Assembly: GCA_021464245.1 (NCBI GenBank)
Contig: JADCRB010000031.1
Coordinates: 2,403,709-2,467,708 of the forward strand
Length of the DNA: 64,000 nucleotides
Source of the DNA: Carallia brachiata
Lineage: Eukaryota; Streptophyta; Magnoliopsida; Malpighiales; Rhizophoraceae
Reading direction: 5' to 3'
Shown here: one piece after another, positions 35,979-48,159 of the stretch
How positions within the stretch are numbered: the first letter of the stretch is position 1
Layout of the letters: each line of letters begins with the position of its first letter
Program-made: the position numbers and the translations under genes
Notes under the pieces: generated by a model
What the model was told of the DNA's origin: nothing
Databases searched by the model: none
Seen by the model: the letters and a program-made list of their open reading frames with translations, nothing else

Positions 35979-37079
35979 AGATTTTAAATTTTAATATAAT
36001 TAATACGTCTACCCACCAATGTCTAGATATCTTTGAAAAAATCGTGACTACGTCTTCAAATTTTTCAAAGCACGACCCTCTCTCTCCCGTGGGTGTGCTG
36101 TTGTCATTGTGATTATTTTCTTGGTATAAATTCAAAAAAGGTACAGTTAATATGTCACTTAACCTACTTTCTAAATCAAAATAATTCAACTACAAATTTC
36201 AGAAGACCTACAAACAATCAATTGACGTTAATTAATGCAAACAGGCCCATAAGTAGATTGAGACAATGAGTAGTCCCGCCAATAGCTGTAAGTTTTATTT
36301 TGACATCTTATGTACGAATGTGTCTTATAGATAAACGAGATCTCGTGTGTCTTTTATATAGCTCACGCTTAATAAATCTTCTAATTAAAAAAAAAAATCT
36401 GTGTGTTTCACACGAAGACGATAAAACTGGTGGTAAGGTCAGAAAGCTTGCTATTCGGGGTTCGAATTCGGAACAGTGAATGAAGCATCCCAGAGCAGTG
36501 AATTTGCATGTGTGGGGGGGGGGGGGGGGAAGCCAAAAGGTAGAAGCAAAACCTTGTTCTCAGATCATATGTACATTGAATATATTTAAACAATTATGAA
36601 TAATGATGATGGATGTAAGTCCACCAACATGGGTCCAAACCTGATTGAATATATTTCTTTGATCATTATGCTGGAATGGGTTGCTAGCCGCCGGCCTGGG
36701 GGCTCCACTTCCTTTCTACTTCTTGGACTGATTATGTAGTACATTTCAACCAAAAAAAAAAAAATATTTTAAGTAGTACATGCCTCTAGTTTGTGTTCAA
36801 GCAAAACATTTTTTTATTTATTTATGTGGAGTGTTAATGGGCGTATGAAGAGAAATGAGAGTGAAGTTGGTAGCTTGAACCCCATCAAATGGTTGAGGAT
36901 AGGGCCCCTCAATCACTATAACAAATGTTTAAACTCAAGCAAGCAAAACATCTCTTTCTTTCAGTCACAATTGAAAAGCTCCAAAGGTTGATAAATCGTA
37001 AAGAGTAGTTGGTTATGCATGCTTGATACCGGAAAGTGAATAGATAATATATTGCGACTCTATATTTTTTTTGTCAGAC
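34201..37079. other. Intergenic with GC-richer island and simple repeats
   Basis: No coding gene recognised. 34680-35080 is much less AT-rich than its surroundings. It has a (GA)n tract (34914-34930), CCCACACACCCAC and a C-rich end, and looks like a lost or unassigned promoter or first exon. 35640-35790 is a second GC-richer patch with GGCCC/GCCCA words. A (TA)n tract lies at 35934-35979, and a run of 16 G at 36514-36529. Confidence 0.5.
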
Positions 37080-39285
37080 GATGAATTACAAATTTAGTCT
37101 CACTAGTTGACCTAGTTAAAATTTAAACTAATAATCTTTTATATAAACCTAAATTCTTGTACTAAATTAAATCACACAAATAGTAAGTCTTTTATAAGTT
37201 TTTTTGAGCAGTTTTTTAGTTTCATTCTATACACGATGGTCAATTGAGAGTAATATCGCCCCATACAAATAGCGAGCATTTTCTATTATGGAGCCCATGA
37301 TCCTCCAAAGCTCCAGAGGAAGCAAAAGTTATACAAGGTTCAGTTCGGCCAGAGGCATGTAACGAGCACAAGAACTTGCGACGAATTAGGCCGAAAACCT
37401 TGCGAGGCTTTAGGGCTGGGCCTCGAGAAGACTTAGAATAAAGTTTTGCCATTTCAATCATTTCTTTCATCTCATTGTTGCTGCTGTATCGATATGATTC
37501 ATATCAATAAAATTTAGCCCCCCTATGATAAAAAAAAAAAAAAAATTTAACCCCCAAGGTTATAACCTAAGTGAGGTCTGAAGCGATCTCACTATCAGTT
37601 AAATTTTTTTCTCCCACTCTAATTATACTAAAAAAAAAAATTTAGTCTCACTCGGACTATGGAACTCAATTGCAATATTCTCAAAAAGTATGTTTAGTAT
37701 GCAGACTAAATAGTATAAGATATGACAACATATAATAAGTTAGATTATTAGTTTATATTATATTTGTATAGAATTAAGTAAGACGGAATAGTTTTTTCAT
37801 TAACCTCCTTGGAAAGTGCCTAGATGCCTGAACTGCATACTAATGGCAGGAGCTCCTCAAGTTACACTTTGTGCTGCCGGGCGCTGGGGGTGGGCGGGCG
37901 CCTCTTCTCTCTTTTCTCTTCTTATGCTTGTCTTTTCACTTGCAAGGCAACCAGCGAAGTGGAAGTGTAAATCTTTGTCAAATAGAAACTTAAAAAGTTG
38001 TTTCGCTAGTCATTAACATTATAATTTAATATATGATCCACATGTACACTGATCGTCTTTTGAGCGCATTTTTTTATTTTTTTTACAACTAAGACTTTTG
38101 TATCTAGCACAAATATACCAAATTTTAATTTTATCACCAAATAGTAATTTCCCTTTTTTTAATAAATTTTAGAAGGAGTGATCACATACTATAAGTGAAG
38201 GGGCATGATGAAAAAGTAACGAGAGAATAAACCACACCACTGCAAACTGTAAAGAAGCTTACAGCCTCTTTCCTACTGGACAACGCCAAATCCTCCGAAA
38301 TGGTAAGTTGGGCCACAGGCCCACAAGACCCACTTTTCTTGATTTAAAGTTAGACCAGCTCGACAGTCCTAGTATATCATCCATTGTTAATTCATTCATT
38401 CTAGAATGAAACAGACGTCTTGACCCAAAAAAAAAAAGAAAAAAGAATGAAACAGACGTTTCTTGGAAGGTCTTCGCCGGGTGAGTAGTAGACTAGTACG
38501 TGTGCGCGGGACTTTTCTATCAGTGTGTTTGCTTGACTTGTCAGGCCCCTGATATTTGACGTCTTCCCTTTCGGCCACTGTTGGCAACTGGTGCAAATCA
38601 CAAAAAATTTGACAATTGTCAAAGGACAAAAATATATGACGAAACGTTTGGTACATCAATAAGATAAAAATAAATTTAAAAAATTATTTTTTAAAACTTA
38701 AATTTTAAAAATAATATTAAGTAATCTAAAATAATATTAAATATATTCAAAAATTAATATTTTTTTACAAAAAAAAAAAATATGGTCATAGGTTTTGTCC
38801 CGATGGCCATGAACAACGTATGGCTATGTAAATTGCCGCATGGTCTATATGGCAGCGTAAACAAATCCCATCAGCACCCCCTATATAAACCATTTCGAGA
38901 ATGCAGAACCTTTCATCATCACAAAGCCAACAAAAAAACACATTTTATCTTTTTTCCAATGGCTTCTTTATCTCAGTTAAGTCTACTCTGCTTCCTTTTG
39001 TCTCTCTATCTTTGTCCCATACACTGGCCAGCCTAGCATCTCCAACACCCAAGGCACTGATCCTCCCAGTCTCCAAAGATGACTCTCCAATACACAATTC
39101 ATCTCAGTATAGGAACCCCATTTGTGCAAAAAATGCTTGTTGTGGATCTCGGGGCCAACATTTTTGGAAGAAATGCAATGAGGATTACGAATCATCCACC
39201 TTCAGGCCAAGCCCATGTGGCTCAGCTCCATGCTCCGTAGCTAAAGCCAGTTGTGGTCCAAGGGACTGCAATCCCAATAGTCCTA

Positions 39286-39892
39286 TGTTCCGGTCAAATC
39301 TAAATTAGATCGTGAAATAAATAGTGTATAAAGTATGAACAAAATATGTATAAAATGGGAATAAAGGAAAAAATAACTTTGAAGTTGAGAGAAAGAAATT
39401 ATTAAAAAGAAAAAATTATTTATGATGAGCCATTTATATATTAATTTGTCTTCATTTTTATTCGGTTTTTTCACATATAACTATGAGTTTTTTTTAGAAG
39501 GGAAAGTTGTACCACTTTGTGGTACCGAGAGGTACTAATTTGAAAGTGTTATTTATGTGTTACAGATATATATCTGTTATGAGATCTTGTGTTGGTGGTA
39601 ATGGTTTGCAGATGAGTTTGTAAGATATATTAAGAGAAAGAGAGGCTTTTGTCACCCGATATTAAGTCTTATATTTTTATATATTTTATAGGCTGTGAGA
39701 TTTGTATAAATATAGTGAATGGCTAAAGTGTATTGAACATTTAGATATAGTAAGTCTTTCACAAGAAATTATAATTTTTTTATTTGTTTTTGCCAATAAA
39801 ATTAAAATCATAGTCTGCTTTTGCGCTTCTATGCTTATGCAACCCAATAGTGTTATCAGGTCTTTAGTTGTCTAACGGAGAATTTCTCTACA
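39286..39892 (+). mobile_element. Copia-type LTR plus leader inserted in the pseudogene
   Basis: It starts TGTTCCGG and runs to CCCAATA (39849), 564 bases. A TGTTATCAGGTC string at 39851-39862 follows, which resembles TGGTATCAGAGC, the initiator-Met tRNA primer site of most plant copia elements. Homology to the intact gene stops before 39286 and resumes at about 39893. There is no gag-pol and no second LTR. The 9-mer CCCAATAGT occurs both just upstream (39273-39281) and at the LTR end (39843-39851). Confidence 0.7.
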
Positions 39893-40714
39893 CCCTGTCA
39901 CGCCAAGGCCACGACAACACTCGCACTGTCTTGTCTGTGGAAACTGTCTTTGGTAAATTGGAAGTTGGAGAGATTTCCAGGACAGAATAGCCATACAAAC
40001 CACAGACAGATCAAAATCAGGACCGCCCGTCACAATTCCTGACTTCATCTTCGCCTGTGCAAGTGCCTGGAATATAACCAATCTTGCTACTGGAAGCAAA
40101 GGAATGGCTGGACTTGGAAGGCCCCAAATTGCGCTACCAAAGCAGCTTTCCTCAGCATTCGGTGGAACCCTTAAGCGCAAATTCGCTATGTGCTTGCCTT
40201 CCACTCCTGATTCCAATGGCCTCATTATCTTCGGTGACTCTCTTTACGCATTCTATCCTAACTACGATCGATCAAAGTCCATAGACGTAACCTCATGGTT
40301 TAAGCGCACCAGGCTCTAAGTCAACACCGTGTTCACCGGATCATCCATCGTCACCCGAGGGCTGCCGTCTCCGGAGTATTTTGTGAAGGTGACATCAATC
40401 CTGGTAAACAATAAGCCTATCCCCATAAACTCAACTTACCTGGAATTCCACCAGAATGGTCTTGGAGGAACAAAAATATCCACGGTGGTTCCGTACACAA
40501 CTCTGGAGAGGTCGATCTACCAGGCCCTTGTCAAGGCGTTTGATGAAGAGATCGCAGCCTGGAATGTCACCAAGGTGGCCCCTGTGGAGCCTTTCTCGGA
40601 ATGTTATACCATGGGCAACTTGGGCAGGACGCTGCTTGGTCTCGGTGATCCTGATATTACTTTTGTGTTTGAAAACAATAAAAATGTGTATTGGCAAATG
40701 TTTGGAGCTAATAC

Positions 40715-41078
40715 TGTTGCGGAAATAAACGCGATGAAAAAAAAAAAAAAAAATGGAACACACAGATTTTGCGTGAAAAACTCTAATGTGGGAAAAAACT
40801 ACGGGCAAAGAGGAAAAATTCATTAAGAACGAAGAAGAGTACAGAGAGAGTTTAGGGTAGTAGTAATATAATAATCTTTAAAACTTTAGTTGAAAAGAAT
40901 AAATATATGTATACAATGAACTCTAAAGGTCAAAATAAATATAAGTCCAAAACATAATAAGTCCATATTAAGTTAGAAGTGCATATTATGTTGCACCACG
41001 AACTTTTTGAATCAAATTGAAAAGACCACGAACTCTTTGGATCAGACTGAGTGGGATTCGGGTCAGTATATTCCAATA
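40715..41078 (+). mobile_element. Copia-type solo LTR inserted in the pseudogene
   Basis: This 364-base insertion begins TGTTGCGGAAAT and ends TTCCAATA. It contains the AGATTTTGCGTGAAAAACTC / TGGGAAAAAACTACGGGC word pattern common in plant copia LTRs. It interrupts the conserved CDS exactly where the sister gene is continuous. Near-identical 5-base flanks AATAC (40710-40714) and AACAC (41079-41083) look like a target duplication. Confidence 0.75.
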
Positions 41079-41890
41079 AACACAGTGGTGCAGATGAGCA
41101 AGGATGTGGTGTGTTTGGCGTTTATGGATGGGGCTGAATGGCCAATTCCTACTACCTCGATCGTCATTGGGACACACCAGTTGCAGGATAGTCTTCTTCT
41201 GTTTGATTTGGATTCTTTTAGGATGTCTTTTATGTCCACACTTCTCAGGGAAGAAATTGAGTGCGCAAACTTCAAGTTTTAAATTTGTGTTTACTTGTTA
41301 GGATTATTATCTGCGCTTGCTATTTGTATTCATAAATTATGTGAATGTAATAGACTTACCTTTTAACTTACTTAGTACCACATGTTCAAGTAAGCCAACA
41401 TAATTTTAAAATCAGTCTCCATATATTCATTGGAAAAAAAAAATCAATTAATCTATTTTGAAACACAAAACATCAACTAAGAAAACATAGTCAATACCAT
41501 TGAGCTCCACCTTTAAAACACCTTTTAGTTTACCTTTTTGGTTTCTAATCTAACCAGTTGATCTGCTTCTTCTAGGATCACCAAATTCAATCTGCCCAGA
41601 TGTGGAGGATTGGGAAAAGGGAAATGAGACTACTATACTAGTTTTTGCTGTTCCTGTAGTCATTTTCAGAATTTGACATAAAAAGTTACCGACCCAAATT
41701 TTTGAGTACTTAGTTCCTTCATTTATCATCCGAACAAGAAAAGATGACAGTTTCTTTTTAAACTTTAGTTACAGAAAATTTTGCTTACTTCATATCAGAT
41801 GCTCAAAGTCGCCTCTATTTATTTAGTTTCGAAGAAGCTAATTAAATATTTTAGTTGTTCAAATCTTATGCAATTAAATTTGAAGATTTA

Positions 41891-43061
41891 ATTGCCGCAT
41901 TGCGGACTGTGGAGGATGCGAGAGATGTGGCCATTCATGGGAAGATATTGCGCATGTGCTTTTTCTTTGTCCTTATGCTATGGAGGTATGGGCTTGCATT
42001 AAACGGCAGTTGGGTCTCTTTGTAGATATACGCATTGGATTCCATAGCCTTATCAAGACTTTCAGTCTCTGTAAGAATATGATTGCATGGCGATGCTCCA
42101 CCCAAGTAGTTTTCATAATAGTTTTGAAAAAAAGTTGATATTTCGTATATATTTTTTTCTGAGCGGTATTTCGATTGAAACTACGATTGATATTTTTAAA
42201 ATAAAAATTAATATTTTTGAAATATTTTTTATTTTTACATTTTAAAAATTATTAATTTTATTTTAAAAATGTCAATCGCAATTTCAACTGGAATACTACT
42301 CGAGACAAAAATGCACAGAAGATGTATGCTTGCTCAATAGTTTTATGGCATCCGTGGAATGCGCGCAACAAATTTATTTTTGAAAACGAAGACTGCTTTG
42401 CTGCTTCTCTGGTTTGTCTGATTCGTAGAAAGGCAATGGAGTACTATGACCCATTATATAGAGACAATGGGCATCAAGCTACAGTGGGAGGCCATAATGC
42501 TGAGCTAATTTCTTTGATAATGCTACCGGAAGGTGTTGTTAAAATTAATGTTGATGGTGCTGCGAAGGGGGCTGCCGGTCGTGCTGGGTTTGGGGGTGCT
42601 GCAAGAAATAATTTGGCCAATTGGATATATGGTTTTACAAGGACTTGTGGCTTGTTATGGCTATTTAGGCAGAGTGACAGGCGATTTGTTCTGCTTTGAA
42701 GACGGCATGGGACAGAGGGTTACGAAATAGAATAGTTGAGCTAGATTTCTTGCTGGCCCTCCAAAAACTGGCAAGAACAGACTGGGACTTAAATTATTAC
42801 AGATTTATTATCGGTGAATGCAGACAAATGTTGAGCTGCCATTAGTGTTGTGAGTTCAAACATATCCTTTGTGAAGGAAATTATTCTGTAGACTTTATGG
42901 TAAATCAAAGATGCAAAAAACGATTATAACTTGTGCTTGGGGAAATGCCGCTCCAAGATATCCTGCCTCTCCCGTGTGCTGATATTGTAAGCATGAGTCG
43001 CTCTCGTGGTGGCTAATTTTGTATTTTCATAATTTTTTTCTTCTTAGTATAAAAAAAAAAA
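41891..43061 (+). mobile_element. 5'-truncated LINE with RNase H domain
   Basis: The coding remnants are a zinc-binding RT-tail domain (CERCGHSWEDIAHVLFLCP, 41914-41970) and an RNase H domain (KINVDGAAKGAAGRAGFGGA, 42541-42600, then a frame change and ALKTAW...LRNRIVELD). It ends in poly(A) at 43051-43060. Exact 9-base target duplications GAAGATTTA flank it (41882-41890 and 43062-43070). This is a typical truncated L1-type plant retrotransposon. A foldback element is nested within it. Confidence 0.85.
42161..42301. mobile_element. Foldback/MITE nested in the LINE
   Basis: A 141-base near-palindrome of two arms of about 50 bases. The left arm starts GAGCGGTATTTCGATTGAAA. The right arm, reversed, starts GAGTAGTATTCCAGTTGAAA, and both continue through CGATTGA(T/C)ATTTTTAAAATAAAA. 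It separates the LINE's zinc-binding and RNase H domains, so it is the younger insertion. I see no clear target duplication. Confidence 0.75.
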
Positions 43062-43559
43062 GAAGATTTATACCACTATGGGTTCAATGACCATTATGTC
43101 ATGATGTGGGGGCAAACTTATAAGGTACCTTCAGTGATGAAATATGCTCAAATTGGAGCATTTTTACTTAATTTTAAAACTTTGAGTGATTAAGTACTCA
43201 AAATCGGAAAATTTACTTCTATTCAATTTTGAAATATTTATACTCAAATTTGAAGTATGCATATTTAATTTTGCCAATTTGTATAATTCAGTACTCAAAA
43301 CTAAGAAAATGAATATTGTGTGATCATTAAGTGATCAATTCTATTCTCTAATATTCACTAAAATGATTAATTTTAAATTTTTGACATTTTTTTAGAAGTT
43401 TATATTTTATCATATAATTGAATTCTGTTCTATTCTATATTAAAAAAAATCCTACAATGCATTGCTTACTATCATCTATGAAAATACTTGATACCGAAAT
43501 CCCACCAAATATTGCAAATAAACTTAAAAAAAAGATACCAAAACGAATTGTTTCATCGA

Positions 43560-44159
43560 TAGGACTGTAAATGAGCTGAATTGCTTATTAAGAGTTCTTA
43601 GGCTCAAATTTATAAGGGTTTGTTCAAGCTCATTATTTAAGTAAACAAACGATTCTCGAGCCTAATTTGAAAGTTCGTTTCATAAACCAGCCGAGTTTGA
43701 GTTCAGACTCATTTCAATAACAAGTTCGATAAAAGAATATTTAAGAGCTTATTTATAGTCATTAGTTTGCATATCTCTGGAGACTGTGAACCAATGTACT
43801 TACTATATTCTTAATTAGTTAGGTGAGACATGAATATTTAGTGCATATCTTAATTTCTCTTATGGTTTTATATTTTTGCTGTATCTTCTCTTGGCATTGA
43901 TATGTTTTGTGTTGGATTTTTAGCAAATTACAAAATTTCACGATGAGCTGGAACCCAAGCTCGAGTTCGAGCTTACTATTAACCATTATCCCTAGCCGAG
44001 CCGATTGATCCTGAGCCTTAGTAATGTATCCTCGAGCCAAGTTCCAGCCTTGTTTTCGAAGCTTATCTCGAGTTTAAGACGAGTTTGAATTTTATGAGCT
44101 TTGAATTGAGAGCCAAAATATACATAAGTTCAGCTCGACTCAACTCGTTCACAGTCCTA
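43560..44159. mobile_element. hAT-type MITE with 8-base target duplication
   Basis: A 600-base non-coding block with terminal inverted repeats TAGGACTGTAAATGAGCT (left) and TAGGACTGTGAACGAGTT (right, reversed). The interior is rich in GCTCGAG/GAGCTT words. 8-base flanks TTCATCGA (43552-43559) and TTCGTCGA (44160-44167) differ at one base. An 8-base duplication is typical of the hAT superfamily. Confidence 0.8.
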
Positions 44160-47100
44160 TTCGTCGATTCATCCTCTTGGTTTGGCAATGAAACTTAAAA
44201 ATAAAGCTGTCTTAGGCCGGCAGGGTGCAACCGTTTAGGCAAAGAACTTCAAAATAAAAAAAAAACAAAAAAAAAGTGGGTTGAGGGCAACTAGTTGCCC
44301 CATAATTTCTTTTGAATGAATTATTTTGCCTCACACTTTTTTTGAAACCCCATTATCATAATGCAAGCTTGGATACATTGTTGGAATTTTTCTTGGATAT
44401 GCTTTAAGGCCTCAACAAAATCATTTATTGCGGTTGTAAAAAAAAATGCAAATTAAATTTCCTTATCACAATTATTTGTGGCAGACATAACAAAACCACT
44501 GATTGTATGGTTTATAGTTGAAGTTGTTGGTTATGAGGCCACAAATTTTGGTGAGAATATCAACAAAGTGTTTGATCAGATTAAATAGACACTACAAAAT
44601 TTATTAGTCTAGTGGACTCTATATTTCAAACAAAACTAATATCATCTCTGTTTTCTCCTTTTATTAAAACGATAGAAGACAAAACAAAGAATCAGCAGAT
44701 CAACTTGTAAAAACGGGGTAGCTTGACAAGTCAAGAAGTCAATCTGTTATTTTTTTCATGTTCATATTTAATTGCTTTTGCTTGCTATTATCTGATTAGA
44801 TCAGCGGGCGTACCCCGTCTCAACCCATAGAATAGAAGTGTAATTGAAATGCCACACAGTGCCCCATCAACAAAGGCTAGGAATGCTACGTTGTGGCGAA
44901 CTTGCTTCATGGAATTTGCTCCAAATACCGTCCAATTCTTGCCATTAACTAATTTCAAGTCAATCCTTCTTTCGTTGGGTCAAAATTTCAAGTCAATCTT
45001 CGGGAACATGCAAACCAAATGGGCTCCACGCAATTGCATTAATAACCAGACGAGCCAGAATACTGAAAGGCAACAAAAGGGATTCCTCGAGCCCAAGAAG
45101 GTAAGCCCACTTGGCAGCACCAAAACTGTTAGATTATAAAAAATACATTAAATTTAAAAATTTAAAAAATATATAAACTATTAAATATCATTCGATTAAT
45201 TGTATAGTTCTACTTTTCTCACTAAACATATTCAGTAGTATTGCTTTCTTTTAGAAAGACTTTGAGGCACGAATATAAGAATGTTAATCTTTCTTTCTTT
45301 TTTTTTTTGATTTAGGAACACTTTGTTTTTCAGTAGCGATAAATCGTACAAAAGTTTACTTTCTTTCTCTTTACAAATTAATATTATTACTAATATGAAT
45401 CTTTACGAATATATGGATGCTAAATTCTTAAAGTTTATTTTATTTTATTTTTTTTTGTTAATGAAATGGGAAATAATGGGTGTGCCCCCATTTCGACTAA
45501 GGAAGATTGTGACTCCATATTGGTGGTGAATTATACATTTAGTTTTACCACTTGATTCAATTAATATTTGATTCAAAAATTTTTTACATAGATTCGAATT
45601 CTTATATTTAGTTGAACCACGCACAAACGGTGAGTCTTTTATAATTTTTTAGTATCCTTCGATGCACGATGGTCCATTGAGATTAGTATTGCCAATACAA
45701 ATAGACGGGCATTTTCTATTCTGGAGCCCATGCCATCCCCCCAATGCTCCAGTGGACGCAAAAGTTGTGGAAGGTTTAGTTCGGCGCGACGCACATCATT
45801 AGCACAGAAACTTGCAACGAATTAGGCCGAAATCCTTGAGCACCTTTAGGGCTGGGCCTTCGGAAGACTTGAAAAAAAGTTGTCATTTCAGTCCTCTTTT
45901 ACATCTCATTGTTGCTGCTGTATCGACGTGCTTTCACATCAATAAAATTTACTCCCCAAGTTTATAACTCGGGTGAGATATGAAATTTAAAATTTAAAAT
46001 TTTAGACTTAATTATTAATTAAATTTTTTTTTTCTACTCTAGTTAGACTAAAAATAAAATGTTGTCGCATTCAAGCTGTGCAACTCAATTGCAATATTCT
46101 CGAGGTTTTTCCGTTTACCTTGTTGCTGCTTAAATGCCTGCACTGCATACTAATGGTAGGAGCTCCTCAAATTTATAAACGTTTAAAATTAAAATAAGTG
46201 TAACCCCAGATTAAACTATAACACTAATTACTAGCTAAGTAACTTTTCAAGTTTCTATTTGACAAGTTTTATAGCTAGACTTCGCTGGTTGCTTTGCAAG
46301 TGAAAAGACGCGTAAGAAAAGAAAGAAGAGAGAAGGGGGCGGGTGGGTTGACAAAGCAGGGATTCTAATTATTTTATTCATAAATATTTATAAATTTTTT
46401 TAATTTAGTGTTAAATTATTTAATTTTTTTAATTAAATTTTAAATCTTTTAACTCTTTTATAAATTATTCTTTTTGTTAATAGAAGTCAGTCAAATCGTT
46501 AAAAACGAAAGTTGATTAAATGGAGATAAATAAAAAATTTTAAATATAGTTTCTTTTGTATTTTCTTATTTCAATCAAGTCGTCAACGTTTTAAAACCTT
46601 CAATCAAGTCTTAAATGTTTTAAAAAATTTTCAATTGAGTCCTCTAATTTCAAAAATGTGATAATGGGGTATTTTGGGGTTTTTTTTTATTTTTTCCATT
46701 ATTTAAAAAAGTAATCATTTTTTAATTATTTTTTCCATTTTAAAATATTATAATTAGAAAATAACGAAAAATATCGATATATAATTTTTTTTATTCATTT
46801 TCATTCTGTCAACGGTCATTTTTAAAACGATTAACTACTTCTGTTGATGGAAGGATTTGTTTATAAAAAAAATTAAAAGGTTTAGAACTCGATTGAAAAT
46901 GTTGAAAGATTTATAACTAAATTTAAAAAAATTATAAACATTTATAACTAAAATAAGTATTATCCCTAGTTTAATCTAGTAAAAGTTCATCGACATATAA
47001 AAAGTCCAAATGTTGGTTATACTAAATTAGTGCAAAAAAAATATTTTTTTGAAATTATTTTTTGAAAAATTAAGATTTAGAATAATAAAATTATATTTAG

Positions 47101-48083
47101 AATAATATTAAGTATATTTAAAATTTATTTTAAAAAAATAAAAAAAGAATTTAAATAGTATATGCCTATGTAATGAAACTGTAATTTAATATATGATTCA
47201 TATTTTTATTCTCTTCCAACTTCCAAGAGTTTAATCTTTTGAGAGGAATATATGTATATAATATATATATTTATTTATTTATTTTCTTTTTTGGACAACG
47301 AAGGCTTTTATAGCGAGCACATATTTACCAAATTTTAATTTTATCACCAGATAATAATTTTTTATTTTTTATTTTTGAAAACAGTGGTCACAAACTATAA
47401 AAGAAGGGTTAAGACGAGGAAATGACGGGATCTTGAATTCTACTATAATTTGAAAAACTGCTCATACTTTTTATTACTGGACTACGCTCAATCGTCTCAA
47501 ATAGTAATTTCATTTTTTTTAATAAAGAAAATGAGAAAGCGGTGGTAGCGTTCCAACATTCTCGCCATGGAACATTGCACTATATTACTATAGTGAGGCT
47601 GCAAGTTCGGATGATTACAGCAATCATAAGACCCTAGTGTTGGTGTAAATTTAGAATTATTACACGTTCAGGTAAGACTCAAACCTAAAATTTATAATCA
47701 ATATGTTCGAACATTTATTATTAAATTATGACGGACGAGTGATCTAAATAGTAATTTCTCATGAATGTCTCAAGCAGCGAATTCCGCTCCATCTCTGGGG
47801 TTAAAATGCGCAAACCCATCAAAGGACCCACTTTTCTTACTTGAAGTTGGGCTAGGACCAACAGTCTTTATATATCATTTATTGTTAATTAATTCGTTGT
47901 AGAATGAAATAGACTTTTCTTGGAAGGTCTCGGCCGGATGACAAGTGTGCGCGGGACTTTTCTTGTCAGGCCCTTAGATTTGACGTGTTCCTTTTTGGCC
48001 ACTTGAGGGGGTAACTCAAGCAAATCGCTAAAAATTGACAATGGTCAAATATGGCAGCACAAGCAAATCCCATCGGCACTCCC

Positions 48084-48090
48084 TATATAA
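48084..48090 (+). promoter_or_regulatory. TATA box of the EDGP/XEGIP-like gene
   Basis: TATATAA lies 70-76 bases before ATG 48160. It is conserved in the duplicate (38882-38887). It places transcription start near 48115-48120, after the upstream in-frame ATG at 48103, and so supports 48160 as the start codon. Confidence 0.7.
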
Positions 48091-48159
48091 ACCATTTCAA
48101 GAATGCAAAACCTTTCATCATCACAAAGCCAACAAAAAAACACATTTCATCTCTTTCCA

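Larger units (their letters stand above)
38959..41282 (+). pseudogene. EDGP/XEGIP-like aspartic-protease-like pseudogene
   Basis: Sister of the gene at 48160-49511 and collinear with it: TATA box 38882-38887, ATG 38959 (MASLSQLSLLCFLL), and stop 41280-41282 after CANFKF. It is disabled by a one-base loss near 38997, a copia-type LTR insertion (39286-39892), a small deletion near 39905, a Tyr-to-stop change (TAA at about 40318-40320), and a second LTR insertion (40715-41078). The second catalytic-site region (STVVPYTTLERSIYQALVKA) is still readable at about 40482-40541. Confidence 0.92.
37080..45139. repeat. Tandem segmental duplication, left copy (decayed)
   Basis: This region aligns in order with 45535-49910. 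Shared blocks include 37225-37500 with 45660-45960, the aspartic-protease-like gene (38880-41300 with 48060-49530), and the 3' flank (44361-45120 with 49521-49910). The left copy is longer because LTRs, a LINE, a foldback element and a hAT MITE have inserted into it. It is non-functional as a gene copy. Confidence 0.8.

Noticed and set aside
35934..35979. CRISPR-like or other spaced repeat array
   Set aside because: It is a simple (TA)n microsatellite. No spaced direct repeats are seen anywhere, as expected for a plant genome.
36440..36475. tRNA gene suggested by GGGGTTCGAATTC
   Set aside because: No cloverleaf can be drawn: the acceptor and anticodon stems do not pair. At most it is a SINE-like box B.
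48103..48159. Upstream in-frame ATG for the EDGP/XEGIP-like gene
   Set aside because: The TATA box at 48084-48090 puts the transcription start after 48103. Starting at 48160 gives a proper signal peptide.
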